Below, piece by piece: positions 1-6,148 of a stretch of DNA of 12,951 bases. Origin of the DNA: JAGOEF01 sp964511665 (lineage in GTDB: Bacteria > Bacteroidota > Bacteroidia > Bacteroidales > ML635J-15); assembly GCA_964511665.1 (NCBI GenBank), contig CAZEHA010000074.1:1-12951 (forward strand), written 5' to 3'. The position numbers and the translations under genes were made by a program. Within the stretch, counting starts at the first letter, position 1; each line of letters begins with the position of its first letter. Below the pieces are notes generated by a model, which ran no database searches, was not told where the DNA came from, and saw nothing but the letters and a program-made list of their open reading frames with translations.

Positions 1-45
1 CTGTTTCATTCTATTGCCAAAAAATATCATAAAATATACCTACAG

Positions 46-55
46 CCCCCCCCCC
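46..55. repeat. Homopolymer tract of ten C
   Basis: Ten consecutive C lie in an otherwise AT-rich, gene-free stretch. Bases 1-285 hold no convincing coding region and I see no clear terminator for the minus-strand gene that ends at 286. Long C/G tracts are prone to slippage, so the length may vary between cells or be a sequencing artefact. No gene starts close enough within the window to say what it would control. Confidence 0.6.
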
Positions 56-285
56 GTCAGCAAATAAGCAAAAATTCATACTAATGGCATTGCAATGTAC
101 AAAACTAAACAATCAAAAGCAAATTTATTTTTGTGAGTTTTGTCATATTTGTATGGTTGATGTAATGGAACAAAGAAATAGTAAGGGATTCAACCAATGT
201 TAAGTTTTTTTAATACGATTACAACTGAATTCACGGGGAGTGACTCGGAAGGGTATTTGTCGTACGGCGCCCTGCAGGTATAAGC

Positions 286-696
286 TTACTGAAACAGCGA
301 CTTCACCTCGGGTTTTTCGAGGGTAATCAGTGTAAACACTCCAAGAAGTGTCCCCAGTGGGATATTGAGACATTCGAAACCGGCTATCACCATGCAAAAA
401 ATTCGGTGTTTCCTCCGCTGCAAAAACACACCAGTCAATATTTTCAGCACCGAGAACAGAATAATAAAAATAACGGCCACCGATGCAACAACTATAAAAA
501 TACCGCCAATAACACCCAAAACGAATTGTTCTTCTTCGTTTCCGGCAGCCATCGAGCCCGAAAGCATTCCAATACCCAGAATAAAGTAAACAAATACTGG
601 CAGCAATCCAAAAAACAGGGTAATTCCACCCCACACATAATGCAGCACTGCCAATGTATTGAGCTGTTTTAGTTCCTTTTCGTTGTTCGTTTCCAT
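286..696 (-). CDS. Small multi-pass membrane protein, function unknown
   Basis: This encodes a protein of 136 residues. After a polar N-terminus (METNNEKELKQLN) come about four hydrophobic segments: around residues 15-40 (LHYVWGGITLFFGLLPVFVYF), 57-85 (VLGVIGGIFIVVASVAVIF), continuing into a short segment before the basic turn RRKH, and a last one around GFECLNIPLGTLLGVFTLI, ending EKPEVKSLF. The pattern basic turn, then C-V-I-A-G-F-E-C, then P-x-G-T-L-L-G-V-F-T resembles an unnamed family of small inner-membrane proteins; I know of no assigned function. I chose the ATG at 696. An in-frame GTG at 714 would put the start inside the predicted promoter element (714-721). It is transcribed alone; the next minus-strand gene upstream ends 150 bp away. 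Confidence 0.75.
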   Translation of the reverse strand: METNNEKELKQLNTLAVLHYVWGGITLFFGLLPVFVYFILGIGMLSGSMAAGNEEEQFVLGVIGGIFIVVASVAVIFIILFSVLKILTGVFLQRRKHRIFCMVIAGFECLNIPLGTLLGVFTLITLEKPEVKSLFQ

Positions 697-713
697 GGCT
701 TTAATATTTAACA

Positions 714-721
714 CAAATATA
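714..721 (-). promoter_or_regulatory. Bacteroidota-type -7 element for the 286-696 gene
   Basis: The minus strand reads TATATTTG, an exact match to the TAnnTTTG element used by the primary sigma factor of this phylum. It sits 17 bp before the chosen ATG at 696, giving a short leader. A weak TTTC lies 19 bp further upstream (741-744) in place of the usual TTTG. Confidence 0.55.
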
Positions 722-873
722 GTGTTGAAACTGCAATTAAGAAATGGTATTTATGAAAAGTTTAAAAACTGCATTCAGTTTCGATTGAACTTCAAACTAA
801 GATGCATCTAGTATCAAGCAGATGCCTTAAAGAATAAGTGGGTTATATCGAGCGAAACAGCTTTGCTGTGTAA

Positions 874-2169
874 TCATTGTTGATTACACACTTTTCGATG
901 TTCGATCCGTGCGCTAAGATTATCGACCAACAATAGAAAAATATTAAAACTTTCGTTAGCCTGCAGTTTTTCAGCAATCATCAATTGAAATGCTTCGTGT
1001 TTTATGTATTTTAACTCTGCAAGCGCATTATCGCATTTTTCAATGGTATCGTAATTATCAATTTGGGCTTCAACATCTAATGCCTTTTGGTAGTAGATGT
1101 CGACCCTGTTTTTCTTTCTATGCTTTTTCCATCTCAATATAGCTGCCATTGCTCCTACCAAAGCAATAAGCACCGATAGCAATACACCCATTATTTCGGC
1201 ATATCTCTCAAAAAAAGTAGGTTCGTTCCGTTCCAGATACATCTGTGTTCCTTCGTGCAACGGAAAACTCAGCGAAGATTTATCGAATTTTTCACTCAAT
1301 CCACTTAACAAAGGATCTTTATCGGAGAGCACATTTTTTTGATTAAATATTTCTTCAACCATAGCATACACAGTATATGCGTCGATATCGCGATGGCAAA
1401 GCAACACAGCATCTATAGCAATAGTGAGAACCGGAGCATAGGGTTTTTCGCCATAGGTATTCATGGGAATAATAAATGGCCGGGCTGCTGTGTACTTCAT
1501 GCAAAAACCTTCTACAGCCGATCCCTTTTGAAACAACCCTACATCGCCGAAACTAAAAATATTACAATGTCTGTTTACAATCATATCGATAACATTGGGC
1601 GTATTGTAACCCGCCAAAGTTACACTCACATCGATGTTGTCGCCTACTTCGTTTTCGAGCCATGGAGTATGAACAAATGTGTAATCGGAATGTGGTATGC
1701 CAAAATTGTCGAGAAGGAAGCGAAAAAAACGCGAGGTTCCGCTGTCCCGAGGCCCCACACCTATTCGTCTGCCTTTCACAAGGTCGTGAAGCGATACGGG
1801 ATGAATACTGTCGGCATATAATATAAACAGTATTTCGGGGTAAAGCGGTATCACTGTTCGTATTTTCGACTCGGCAATCGACATTTCGTCTTCCAGAAAA
1901 TCGATAACCTTAGTGTCGTTTTGTGCTATGGCAAAATCGATTTCATCGTTCCAAATTTTACGGCAGTTCACAAACGATCCCAGTTCGGGACCGGTAAGTA
2001 CCTTGATTTTCATTCCACGGCTGTCGAGAACCTCCGATATAGCCACACCATTGCGGTAGTAAGTGGTACCAACATCGAGCGTGGCCAGTGAGTACTCTTT
2101 TTCTTTTTGGCAAGATAAAGCCAAAAAACACAACATAAAGAGTACATATCGTATTTTTGTTGAAATCAT
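874..2169 (-). CDS. TAXI-family solute-binding lipoprotein with C-terminal membrane anchor and cytoplasmic tail
   Basis: This encodes a 431-residue periplasmic binding protein of the TAXI type, the substrate-capturing component of TRAP transporters. A hydrophobic leader ends in ALSC (Cys20), which suggests a lipoprotein. The mature part begins LATLDVGTTYYRNG and continues with GPELGSFVNCRKIWNDEIDFAIAQND and GVGPRDSGTSRFF, the usual order of the TAXI/NMT1-like fold. Unusually, a transmembrane segment follows at about 327-347, then a basic stop (RWKKHRKKNR) and about 80 charged, helical cytoplasmic residues. No TRAP permease gene is adjacent, so the protein may be an orphan sensor or may serve a distant permease. 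I chose the ATG at 2169 because the longer start (2184) lies within the -7 promoter element and would add MYICL before the signal peptide. The substrate is unknown. Confidence 0.8.
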   Translation of the reverse strand: MISTKIRYVLFMLCFLALSCQKEKEYSLATLDVGTTYYRNGVAISEVLDSRGMKIKVLTGPELGSFVNCRKIWNDEIDFAIAQNDTKVIDFLEDEMSIAESKIRTVIPLYPEILFILYADSIHPVSLHDLVKGRRIGVGPRDSGTSRFFRFLLDNFGIPHSDYTFVHTPWLENEVGDNIDVSVTLAGYNTPNVIDMIVNRHCNIFSFGDVGLFQKGSAVEGFCMKYTAARPFIIPMNTYGEKPYAPVLTIAIDAVLLCHRDIDAYTVYAMVEEIFNQKNVLSDKDPLLSGLSEKFDKSSLSFPLHEGTQMYLERNEPTFFERYAEIMGVLLSVLIALVGAMAAILRWKKHRKKNRVDIYYQKALDVEAQIDNYDTIEKCDNALAELKYIKHEAFQLMIAEKLQANESFNIFLLLVDNLSARIEHRKVCNQQ

Positions 2170-2173
2170 CAAG

Positions 2174-2181
2174 CAAATATA
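2174..2181 (-). promoter_or_regulatory. -7 element only 4 bp before the TAXI gene start
   Basis: The minus strand reads TATATTTG, an exact TAnnTTTG match. It ends 4 bp before the ATG at 2169, so transcription would begin at or within a base or two of the start codon, implying a leaderless mRNA. No strong TTTG is seen at the expected distance upstream. Confidence 0.45.
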
Positions 2182-2290
2182 CATAAGTAATCGTTACATT
2201 ATTAAACATTAAAACGAAACATCATATTTCGGCAGAATTCTCTGTTTCATCTGATGTTTTTTTTTCGAATGCAGATAAAGCAACAAAATA

Positions 2291-2986
2291 TCACCAGACA
2301 TATGGCAACAGGCGATAATTCACATTTTGGGCATAAGCTGCGTAACCCGATAGTTCGCTACGCAATACCTTATCTTCGAGGCCGGTTCTGATAATAAAAC
2401 CAATGGCGACAAGACTTGCAGGAATAAATGCAAACCAGGAATTAAACACTAGCGGTGTGGCAACACTTCCAACAATTGCTCCCACATAACCGGGGTGCCG
2501 CACAAAGCGATAAGGCCCTTGATTAACAACTTGATGATTGCGATCGTCTTGAATTCTTACAGTTGCCGAAAAAAACATATTTACCGACATCGACCAATTG
2601 ATGAGTAAACCACCTAAAACCACTAACAAGATTCCTACAACAGATACTACAGTGCTTTCTATCGACGACCATGAATATCGCATATCGAGCCCTGAAACAA
2701 TCAAAGTGAGCATTGGACCCGTGACGGCAACAAAGCGTGCTAAAAATATGTCCCATTTTTTTGTACCTTGCCTAATCCCCGATCTTTCGGCCATAAGTTC
2801 TACGGAAATTAGAAATGCATTATGAGCCTTTACCAACAACACTATTGCTAAATAAACCCACGCCATCACCCAATTAAGTTTCCCTGAACTTAGGAACAAA
2901 ACGCAAGCCAAAACAAGTACCGAAAGAAATATTTTTAGCCACCACAGCCACACAGTTTTTTTTGATTCAGTGTTAATTGTTTTCAT
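2291..2986 (-). CDS. Isoprenylcysteine carboxyl methyltransferase-like membrane protein
   Basis: This encodes a 231-residue integral membrane protein. It has an N-terminal pair of hydrophobic segments (LKIFLSVLVLACVLFL and WVMAWVYLAIVLLV), two more in the middle (FVAVTGPMLTLIVSGLDM and TVVSVVGILLVVLGGLLI), and a C-terminal core with the ICMT/PEMT-type motif NQGPYRFVRHPGYVG (about 155-169). A further hydrophobic stretch follows, then LEDKVLRSELSGYAAYAQ and YRLLPYVW. The RHPGY and E-D-K-x-L elements are the cofactor- and substrate-site signatures of this methyltransferase group, which uses S-adenosylmethionine. Bacterial members mostly lack a known substrate, and true prenylcysteine is unlikely. 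I chose the ATG at 2986; the longer reading uses TTG at 3022, inside the promoter. It is a single gene, with 121 bp to the next start. Confidence 0.8.
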   Translation of the reverse strand: MKTINTESKKTVWLWWLKIFLSVLVLACVLFLSSGKLNWVMAWVYLAIVLLVKAHNAFLISVELMAERSGIRQGTKKWDIFLARFVAVTGPMLTLIVSGLDMRYSWSSIESTVVSVVGILLVVLGGLLINWSMSVNMFFSATVRIQDDRNHQVVNQGPYRFVRHPGYVGAIVGSVATPLVFNSWFAFIPASLVAIGFIIRTGLEDKVLRSELSGYAAYAQNVNYRLLPYVW

Positions 2987-3019
2987 ACTACATTTCTTAT
3001 ACGGTAAATCGTGAATAAA

Positions 3020-3027
3020 CAAAAATA
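3020..3027 (-). promoter_or_regulatory. -7 element for the methyltransferase-like gene
   Basis: The minus strand reads TATTTTTG, matching TAnnTTTG, 33 bp before the ATG at 2986. This gives a leader of roughly 30 nt. The upstream element is not obvious. Confidence 0.45.
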
Positions 3028-3186
3028 CGAATACATATTTAATTTCCTAAGCAAATTATTCCGGCCAAATTACTGCTGGTTAAAACGGGAAATTCTACCG
3101 GCATAACACACGAAAGTATCGGAGCCACTACTTAACAAAACAGAATCATACAATCGAATCAGTTCTTAACGAATTATCAGATAGAT

Positions 3187-3217
3187 AAAAAAAGGCCTTC
3201 TATTCAATGAAAGCCTT
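3187..3217 (-). terminator. Rho-independent terminator downstream of the tRNA fragment
   Basis: On the minus strand AAGGCTTTC (3217-3209) pairs with GAAGGCCTT (3200-3192) over 9 bp with one G-T pair and an 8-nt loop. A run of seven T follows (3193-3187, overlapping the last stem bases). It begins 11 bp after the tRNA-like 3' end, where the terminator of a tRNA gene would lie. Confidence 0.75.
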
Positions 3218-3228
3218 CTTCGTATACC

Positions 3229-3250
3229 GGCGGTCTGGACGGGACTCGAA
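3229..3250 (-). pseudogene. tRNA 3'-end fragment, probable attachment site
   Basis: The minus strand carries a T-loop (TTCGAGT), then CCCGT, an acceptor 3' strand CCAGACC (3238-3232), a discriminator G and CC. That is the last 20-odd bases of a tRNA. The matching 5' acceptor strand (GGTCTGG) is not found in the following 100 bp on that strand, and the bases before the T-loop (GGCCT) do not pair with CCCGT. So this is a fragment, not a gene. tRNA 3' ends duplicated in this way are the usual attachment core of tyrosine-integrase elements. I infer that the element lies to the right and the chromosome to the left. The amino acid identity cannot be read without the anticodon. Confidence 0.6.
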
Positions 3251-3302
3251 AGGCCATCGTCTGTGCCTTGATATCACTAAGTTACATCGCCTGAAAAAAA
3301 AT

Positions 3303-3322
3303 CGGTAACGACCCGGTAACGA
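3303..3322. repeat. Tandem CGGTAACGA pair near the att site
   Basis: Two identical 9-mers (3303-3311 and 3314-3322) are spaced 11 bp start to start, about 50 bp inside the tRNA fragment. The position and helical phasing would suit integrase or excisionase arm sites. That is inference. Confidence 0.6.
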
Positions 3323-3737
3323 AAAAAAAGAACCTTTTTTTGCCTGATTTTTAGCCCCATTTTGCGGCAAAAATCCAAGGGCAAATTTACGAAATTTGAA
3401 GCAAAAAATCAAACAAAAATCCAGCATTTTTTTAGGATATTTTTCGCATGTCCTCCCCTACTTTTTTATAAAACTGCAACTTCTGCTTTCATAGTTTCAC
3501 GTTTCTTAGCTATTGCTTGAAAACAAACAGAAATAACTATGAAGGTTCTTTATTTCTTCACCTTCATGAAGTTTCATGGTTTCATGGTTTTATACCGAAA
3601 TGAAAGTAGATACTTTGCGGCATTGAATTAAGCTTCACGGTGATAATTAGCTAATATCAATCGATTCATGAAATTTATGAAGGAATGAAAGCATATAATG
3701 AGAAAAATAAAAAAACATCAAAAAACCTGTTTTCTTA

Positions 3738-4158
3738 TTACTACTTACTACAAAACTTCTGAAAGTCAACCGGCAGAATGAATGTTATTGTAGTAAGATA
3801 TATTTCTATTCTTACTACAAGTTACTACAAAAGCATAAAAAGTGAATTTGTAGTAACGTGTAGAAGGTTGATTTTTTGATTGCACGGGTGTGCAATTTAC
3901 TGATATTAAAGCGATAATGCTTTTTGTAGTAATGTAGAAAGTAGTTTTTGAAAAAAAAGTTTTTTTTAATTAAATCAACTTGTTTTTTTAAAACTAAGCA
4001 CAATAATAGCTTAGCACAACCCGGGTTTAATATTCCTCATAAAAATTGAAAAATTTCTTTTTGTACTTACTACAGGCATCGATTGATGTTAACAAAAAGA
4101 AGATGAGATAATTACCAACTGAAAACAAGAATAAATAAAATTACTACAGGCTACTACC
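3738..4158. repeat. Iteron-like TTACTAC repeat family
   Basis: The 7-mer TTACTAC occurs on the plus strand at 3738, 3745, 3812, 3822, 4067 and 4141, and as its complement GTAGTAA ending at 3796, 3856 and 3932. Most copies extend to TTACTACAA or TTACTACAG. A degenerate copy (CTACTACC) lies at 4151. Adjacent copies are 7 or 10 bp apart, near one helical turn in the latter case. Nine exact copies in about 410 bp is far above chance. The arrangement resembles protein-binding iterons, but no cognate Rep or integrase gene is visible. There are no equal spacers, so it is not a CRISPR. Confidence 0.7.
3879..3896. repeat. Short hairpin inside the repeat region
   Basis: ATTGCAC and GTGCAAT form perfect 7-bp arms around GGGT, between two minus-oriented TTACTAC copies. 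There is no T-tract directly after it on either strand, so it is not a typical terminator. It may be a protein site or a cruciform. Confidence 0.55.
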
Positions 4159-4305
4159 TTAAACCCATTGTAAGATTAAATAGAAAACTAACACAACAAT
4201 CTAACTACAATAAAACACTGTAATGTCAATGCATGTGGCGCTTTGTTGTAAGATTGTAGGTGGTAAATACATTTTTTTGAAAATTTTATAATTTTATGAA
4301 ATTTC

Positions 4306-4314
4306 AAAAATTTA
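4306..4314. repeat. Target-site duplication, left copy
   Basis: AAAAATTTA directly precedes the left inverted repeat and is repeated exactly at 5670-5678 directly after the right one. A 9-bp duplication fits IS4-family insertion. The motif is AT-rich, but its exact abutment on both inverted repeats argues against chance. Confidence 0.8.
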
Positions 4315-4332
4315 CACAGCTGTCCAAAATAA
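4315..4332. repeat. Left terminal inverted repeat of the IS
   Basis: CACAGCTGTCCAAAATAA pairs with the inverted right end at 15 of 18 positions. It lies 72 bp beyond the transposase stop codon. Confidence 0.8.
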
Positions 4333-4404
4333 TTCTTTTACCGCGAAGAATTGATTGATAATCAGTAATATAAATATTGAAGAATTGAGTTTTCAGAAAC
4401 AACC

Positions 4405-5577
4405 CTATCCACTAAATAGAGAAAGTTGTGTTGAAATAATTTCTTTTGGACGGAAAAATGGCTCGTTTATCCATTGCCAAAGATCAATTTTCACAAATAG
4501 ATTGAGTCTGATAAATGTGATTAGATTTGACATGTGCCATGCATATTTTGCCTTAATCTTTAGGTAGGTCAATAAGAGCATCGTAATAAGGGCCGTCCAA
4601 ATCTGGATTTGTACTGCATTTTCTGATGTTCCGACGAAAGATTTGATTCTCAGGTTCTGCTTAATCATTTTAAAGAACGATTCAATCTGCCAACGCTCTT
4701 TATAAATTGCCGCAACAGTTGATGCTGTCCAATACCTGTTGTTGGTAAGGAATACCAGTAAGTTTTGATTTTTTTCATCCCAAAAGCGCACCAATCTCAA
4801 CATGTTAGGATACTCTTCTCTGCCTTTGACACTGTTTAGCCGAATATTACAATCTTCCATTACCCCCTTGTTCTTTTCATCAGTAATATCAAATCTTTCA
4901 ACTACTTGATAGTCTAAATTGTCTTTGGCCCGCGTTACGAACCAAATATTCCTGCTGTCCAAATTCTTCCACCAGGCAAAGTCGTAGTATCCCATATCGA
5001 AAACGACAATGCTATCGTTGGGAAGGTTCATTTTTCTGGCTATTTGAATCTCGTGAATGTTCCCATGGGTTAAATCGGCAAAGGCAGGTAAACAACCATC
5101 ATAATCTAGCAACATGTGTAGCTTTACAGCCCCTTTGCGTGTTCGGAACTTGGCCCAATCGTAAAGTGAAAGTGATAACGAAATGGTACTGGCATCGAGT
5201 AAGTATACTTTACGCCGTAACTGATGAAGTGCCGGCTTGGCAAAATGGGTTTGCTGCTTTAAATATGAAAACAGCGAATAGTAGAATTCCTGGAAAATAC
5301 GAAAATTGCGATGCTCGTTTACATAGGATATGGTTGACTTAGAAGGCGATCGTTGGCAACCTAAATGATATATGTTTCCTGTGATACTGCGCAATCCGTT
5401 GGATATATCCCTGACCGAGTTGGCCTGTCCAAGTTGACAAAATAACATGCTGATAAAATGCGTCCAGCTATCAATTCCTTTAGTGTATTTATCGCCTTGA
5501 TATTTGTCGACAATTATCGAAAATAAATTACGGGGGATTACACTTGTTATCTGTGAAAAAAGTGATAATTTTACCAT
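4405..5577 (-). CDS. IS4-family DDE transposase with DUF4372 N-terminus
   Basis: This encodes a 390-residue transposase. Residues 5-75 (LFSQITSVIPRNLF through SWTHFISMLFCQLGQANSVRDI) match the DUF4372 head found on many IS4-family transposases of this phylum, probably involved in end binding. The RNase H-like catalytic core carries Asp128 (LLDAST), Asp194 (VVFDMGYYDF) and Glu299. The family's YREK signature is complete: Tyr292, Arg295, Glu299 and Lys306 in IYKERWQIESFFKMIK. A hydrophobic beta-strand insertion lies between the second Asp and the Glu, as in the family. Nothing suggests truncation. The ATG at 5577 sits beside one arm of the leader stem-loop, so translation from transcripts that enter the element from outside is probably blocked. 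It is alone in the element. Confidence 0.93.
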   Translation of the reverse strand: MVKLSLFSQITSVIPRNLFSIIVDKYQGDKYTKGIDSWTHFISMLFCQLGQANSVRDISNGLRSITGNIYHLGCQRSPSKSTISYVNEHRNFRIFQEFYYSLFSYLKQQTHFAKPALHQLRRKVYLLDASTISLSLSLYDWAKFRTRKGAVKLHMLLDYDGCLPAFADLTHGNIHEIQIARKMNLPNDSIVVFDMGYYDFAWWKNLDSRNIWFVTRAKDNLDYQVVERFDITDEKNKGVMEDCNIRLNSVKGREEYPNMLRLVRFWDEKNQNLLVFLTNNRYWTASTVAAIYKERWQIESFFKMIKQNLRIKSFVGTSENAVQIQIWTALITMLLLTYLKIKAKYAWHMSNLITFIRLNLFVKIDLWQWINEPFFRPKEIISTQLSLFSG

Positions 5578-5636
5578 GGGAGTTGGTTTTGTTTAGCAAC
5601 TTTAAAATTACTCATTATGAGTAATTCCCAACTCCC
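5578..5636. promoter_or_regulatory. Stem-loop over the transposase start, terminator-like on the plus strand
   Basis: GGGAGTTGG (5578-5586) and CCAACTCCC (5628-5636) form a perfect 9-bp stem. The right arm is followed on the plus strand by six T. Inside lies a second palindrome, AATTACTCAT-T-ATGAGTAATT (10-bp arms). On the minus strand one arm abuts the transposase ATG, so read-through mRNA would hide the start codon. This device against activation by outside transcription is known from other insertion sequences. On the plus strand it may stop transcription leaving the element toward the 5692 gene. Confidence 0.65.
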
Positions 5637-5651
5637 TTTTTTATTTAAATT

Positions 5652-5669
5652 TTATTTAGGACGGATGTG
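5652..5669. repeat. Right terminal inverted repeat of the IS
   Basis: On the plus strand TTATTTAGGACGGATGTG is the inverted partner of 4315-4332 (15 of 18 positions) and is followed at once by the right target duplication. Confidence 0.8.
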
Positions 5670-5678
5670 AAAAATTTA
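5670..5678. repeat. Target-site duplication, right copy
   Basis: AAAAATTTA is identical to 4306-4314. Removing 4315-5678 would restore the sequence before insertion, in which the 5692 gene was preceded directly by the AT-rich sequence ending at 4314. Confidence 0.8.
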
Positions 5679-5691
5679 TAAAAATCAAGCA

Positions 5692-6039
5692 ATGGCCTTT
5701 ACAAACGAACAATTACAAGAGATTGAAAAAGAGGCTGCAAAATTCATGAGTTCCCGGCGACTACCGGATGAGATTCGTAAAGAACTGGATTACGGTTATA
5801 GAATCGAAGGGCAGAGTATTTTTGTTTATGAGATCAGGCCTCAGTGGAACGACCGTACTATAATCAGGCACTTTGATTTTGCAAAAACCACTTATGTGCA
5901 TACTAAAAAAGCTTGGAAAGTGTATTGGATGCGGGGTGACCTGAAGTGGTATAGCTACGACCCCAGACCTGAGGTTAAAACTATTGCAGCCTTTTTCAAA
6001 CTGGTTGATGAAGACAAATGGCATTGCTTCTTCGGGTAG
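5692..6039 (+). CDS. DUF3024 family protein
   Basis: This encodes a soluble protein of 115 residues with no signal peptide. The C-terminal half carries the DUF3024 hallmark: KAWKVYWMRGDLKWYSYDP (about 72-90), then PEVKTIAAFFKLVDEDKWHCFFG at the end. In the family a W-x-R-x-D-L-K-W core and a terminal G-C-F-F-G-like element are conserved; here HCFFG is present. The family's function is unknown. The N-terminal helix (NEQLQEIEKEAAKFM) is amphipathic. The only plausible start is the ATG at 5692; its upstream region has been split by the IS, so any native promoter now lies more than 1.3 kb away unless the IS or the last 20 bp supplies one. The protein itself is intact, consistent with a recent insertion. 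The gap to the caspase gene is 109 bp. Confidence 0.85.
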   Translation: MAFTNEQLQEIEKEAAKFMSSRRLPDEIRKELDYGYRIEGQSIFVYEIRPQWNDRTIIRHFDFAKTTYVHTKKAWKVYWMRGDLKWYSYDPRPEVKTIAAFFKLVDEDKWHCFFG

Positions 6040-6105
6040 GAGATAATATTTGAAGTTAGAAATAGCAAATTGTATTTGATAAATTATATTACGTAGTTTT
6101 TTTTT

Positions 6106-6113
6106 TATTTTTG
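6106..6113 (+). promoter_or_regulatory. -7 element for the caspase gene
   Basis: TATTTTTG matches TAnnTTTG, 35 bp before the ATG at 6149. It lies in the 109-bp gap after the DUF3024 gene, so the caspase gene probably has its own start site. No good TTTG is seen 19-20 bp upstream. Confidence 0.4.
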
Positions 6114-6148
6114 AAAATTACTATGAAAAATGTATAGAAATATCGACC

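Larger units (their letters stand above)
3263..4305. other. Gene-poor region between the tRNA scar and the IS element
   Basis: About 1 kb of very AT-rich sequence holds no open frame with a recognisable protein. It contains several short repeats: CGGTAACGA twice (3303, 3314), CAAAAATCCA twice (3368, 3414), the palindrome CAAATTT-ACG-AAATTTG (3382-3398), an 8-bp inverted repeat ATGAAGGT/ACCTTCAT (3539-3546 and 3560-3567), a scattered TTACTAC family, and a 7-bp-arm hairpin (3879-3896). Such density of short repeats fits an element end with recombination, replication or control sites rather than decayed genes. The role is inferred only. Confidence 0.5.
4315..5669 (-). mobile_element. Complete IS4-family insertion sequence, 1355 bp
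   Basis: The ends are imperfect 18-bp inverted repeats: CACAGCTGTCCAAAATAA at the left (4315-4332) and CACATCCGTCCTAAATAA read inward from the right end (5669-5652), 15 of 18 identical. An exact 9-bp target duplication flanks them. One intact transposase gene runs leftward and fills most of the element. A large stem-loop at 5578-5636 covers the transposase start. With intact ends, intact catalytic residues and unmutated duplications, the insertion looks recent and probably still mobile. It landed in the upstream region of the 5692-6039 gene, 13 bp before its start codon once the duplication is counted. Confidence 0.88.

Noticed and set aside
200..634. Minus-strand open frame of 144 codons overlapping the small membrane protein gene
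   Set aside because: It lies on the same strand in another frame. The product has no sensible hydrophobic pattern, while the 286-696 frame has coherent membrane segments and a promoter.
855..870. ACAGC-TTT-GCTGT hairpin after the TAXI gene as a terminator
   Set aside because: The stem is only 5 bp with no T-run on the minus strand.
3229..3330. A complete tRNA gene on the minus strand
   Set aside because: The 5' acceptor strand, D-arm and anticodon arm cannot be found upstream of the T-loop, and the T-stem does not pair.
3200..3427. Minus-strand frame of 75 codons
   Set aside because: It runs through the tRNA fragment and into the terminator stem; its C-terminal residues are just a translation of the tRNA end. 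No family is recognisable.
3815..4003. Minus-strand frame of 62 codons in the repeat region
   Set aside because: It is composed of Lys, Phe, Tyr and Leu from AT-rich DNA, overlaps the TTACTAC repeats, and has no promoter or family resemblance.
3738..4158. A CRISPR array
   Set aside because: The repeats are only 7-9 bp, occur in both orientations and have irregular gaps; no cas genes are nearby.
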